Assembly: GCA_007122045.1 (NCBI GenBank)
Contig: SKJM01000018.1
Location: 1 to 6,023, forward strand
DNA from: Planctomycetales bacterium
Lineage (GTDB): Bacteria; Planctomycetota; Planctomycetia; Pirellulales; Thermoguttaceae
Length of the DNA: 6,023 nucleotides
Direction: 5' to 3'
Positions 4,974-6,023 of this stretch are shown here, one piece after another. The notes below the pieces were generated by a model. It was not told where the DNA came from. It saw only the letters and a program-made list of their open reading frames with translations, and made no database searches. The translations under genes and the position numbers were made by a program. Positions within the stretch are counted from its first letter, which is position 1; every line of letters begins with the position of its first letter.

Positions 4974-6023
4974 CTACGCGCCGGGTCCATCGCCGAATTC
5001 GGCCAGGGCCCGCTCGCGCAGCCGCCGCAGGTCGAGCTTGCCGGTACCCAATATGGGAATCTCCTCCACCTGGCGGAAGCTGTCGGGCGTGGGAATCCAC
5101 AGCCGGGGCAGGCCGGCTTCGGCCAAGGCGCGGCAGATGTCCTCCGGGCTGGCCGGCAAGCCCGTGTGGAGGACCACCAGCCGCTCGCCTTTACGCGGAT
5201 CGGGCACCGAGGTGACGACGTATTGGCGGTCCGATTCGTCTTCCGCTTCCTCGTCGCCTTCGCCGGCCGGTGCTACGGAAGCGCCCAGCACCTGGCCGAT
5301 CACCTCTTCGACCCGCAGGTGCGGCACCATCTCGCCGCCGATTTTCGCGAACCGGTTTTCGCGGCCGGTGATGGTAATGAACCCCTCCGCGTCGATCACG
5401 GCCACGTCGCCGGTCACGTACCACCCGTCGCGCAGCACCTCGGCAGTCTTTTCCGGCTCGTCGAGGTAGCCTTTCATCACGTTCGGTCCGGTGATCAACA
5501 GCATGCCCGACCTCCCCTCGCCGAGGTCGTCGCCCGTTTCGAGGTCGACCACCTTGGCGCGGATGCCCGGCAGGGGGCGCCCGACGCTGCCTTCCTTGAT
5601 GCCGGCGTCGCCGGGGGTCACCGCGCGGCTGGGCGGCACGTTCGCACTGACCACCGGCGAGAGTTCGGTCGTGCCGTAGCCCTCGATGGGCCGCACGCCG
5701 AACTTCCGCTCGAAGGCGTCGGCCACCTCCTTGGGCAGTTTTTCGGAGCCGGCCACCACCACGTCGAGCGTGGCGAACTCCTCGGGCGTGCACCGGCGGG
5801 TGTAGGACCGCAGGAACGTGGGCGAACCCACCAGGATGGTCCCCCCGTGCTCCCGGCACAGTTTGCCTACCTGCCGCGCCTCGAGCGGCGTGAAATGGTA
5901 CACGCCCTTGGGCTCCAGCGTAAGCACGCTCCACAGCGTGGCCGTATAGCCGAACGAGTGGAAGAACGGCAGAATGCCCAACAGCACGTCGTCGCGGCGG
6001 AGGCGCAGGACGCGCTGGATCGA
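4974..6023 (-). CDS. Aas-like AMP-dependent acyl-ACP/acyl-CoA synthetase, C-terminal part
   Basis: The frame is open to the right edge, so the N-terminus is missing; 349 residues are present. The first in-frame GTG (5985-5987) is not a start, since the residues before it (SIQRVLRLRRDDVLLG) lead directly into PFFHSFGYT, a conserved adenylate-forming motif. Further motifs in order are EGYGTTELSPVVSANVP (A5, around 5661-5684), GWYVTGD (A7, around 5406-5423), GRENRFAKIGGEMV (A8, around 5326-5367) and GTGKLD (A10, around 5034-5051) with the catalytic lysine. FAKIxGEMV and the P-I-L-G-T-G-K ending resemble the synthetase domain of E. coli Aas, which activates fatty acids with ATP for transfer to ACP and reacylation of lysophosphatidylethanolamine. 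The protein may carry transporter and PlsC-like acyltransferase domains upstream, outside the window. Between A8 and A10 there is a short acidic insert (GEGDEEAEDESD). The fragment alone cannot separate acyl-ACP synthetase from long-chain acyl-CoA ligase. Confidence 0.85.
   Translation of the reverse strand, partial: SIQRVLRLRRDDVLLGILPFFHSFGYTATLWSVLTLEPKGVYHFTPLEARQVGKLCREHGGTILVGSPTFLRSYTRRCTPEEFATLDVVVAGSEKLPKEVADAFERKFGVRPIEGYGTTELSPVVSANVPPSRAVTPGDAGIKEGSVGRPLPGIRAKVVDLETGDDLGEGRSGMLLITGPNVMKGYLDEPEKTAEVLRDGWYVTGDVAVIDAEGFITITGRENRFAKIGGEMVPHLRVEEVIGQVLGASVAPAGEGDEEAEDESDRQYVVTSVPDPRKGERLVVLHTGLPASPEDICRALAEAGLPRLWIPTPDSFRQVEEIPILGTGKLDLRRLRERALAEFGDGPGA

Noticed and set aside
1..6023. 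CRISPR arrays, tRNA or rRNA genes, phage or defence genes
   Set aside because: I saw no regularly spaced direct repeats, no cloverleaf-like segment and no matching protein motifs anywhere in the window.

Overview
The window looks like a piece of a GC-rich bacterial chromosome. I infer the phylum Planctomycetota, for three reasons: a 247-residue hypothetical protein resembles planctomycete-restricted proteins I recall, an ECF-type sigma factor start is present, and the intergenic regions carry hairpin repeats. No 16S or marker gene is present, so this placement is an inference.

Layout, left to right. (1) Positions 1-81, minus strand: the first 27 codons of a gene that reads like the N-terminus of an ECF sigma-70 family factor, running off the left edge. 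(2) Positions 82-581: a divergent intergenic region. It holds a 176-bp palindromic, MITE-like element at 115-290, with perfect 15-bp terminal inverted repeats and a 4-bp TTGG direct repeat on both sides. The element carries a good sigma-70-type promoter facing the sigma factor gene. An extended -10 promoter candidate for the plus-strand gene lies near 446-454. (3) Positions 582-3269, plus strand: a complete 895-residue fusion of an NDP-forming acyl-CoA synthetase to a GNAT acetyltransferase. This is the PatZ/YfiQ architecture, but both phosphate-relay histidines of the synthetase part are kept. (4) Positions 3277-4020, minus strand: a conserved hypothetical protein whose stop codon lies 7 bp from the convergent synthetase stop. 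(5) Positions 4021-4222: a divergent intergenic region with GC-rich hairpins. (6) Positions 4223-4816, plus strand: a complete O6-alkylguanine-DNA alkyltransferase with an intact PCHRV active site. (7) Positions 4817-4973: a convergent intergenic region dominated by a REP/BIME-like double palindrome at 4885-4945. (8) Positions 4974-6023, minus strand: the C-terminal 349 residues of an Aas-like acyl-ACP/acyl-CoA synthetase, cut by the right edge.

The genes do not form one operon, because orientations alternate (-, +, -, +, -). Two are linked by theme to acyl activation: the acyl-CoA synthetase/acetyltransferase and the Aas-like acyl-activating enzyme. The alkyltransferase is a stand-alone DNA repair gene. 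I see no phage, CRISPR or defence system. The most unusual items are the MITE-like element with its outward promoter, the double palindrome, and the synthetase-acetyltransferase fusion with apparently intact catalytic histidines.
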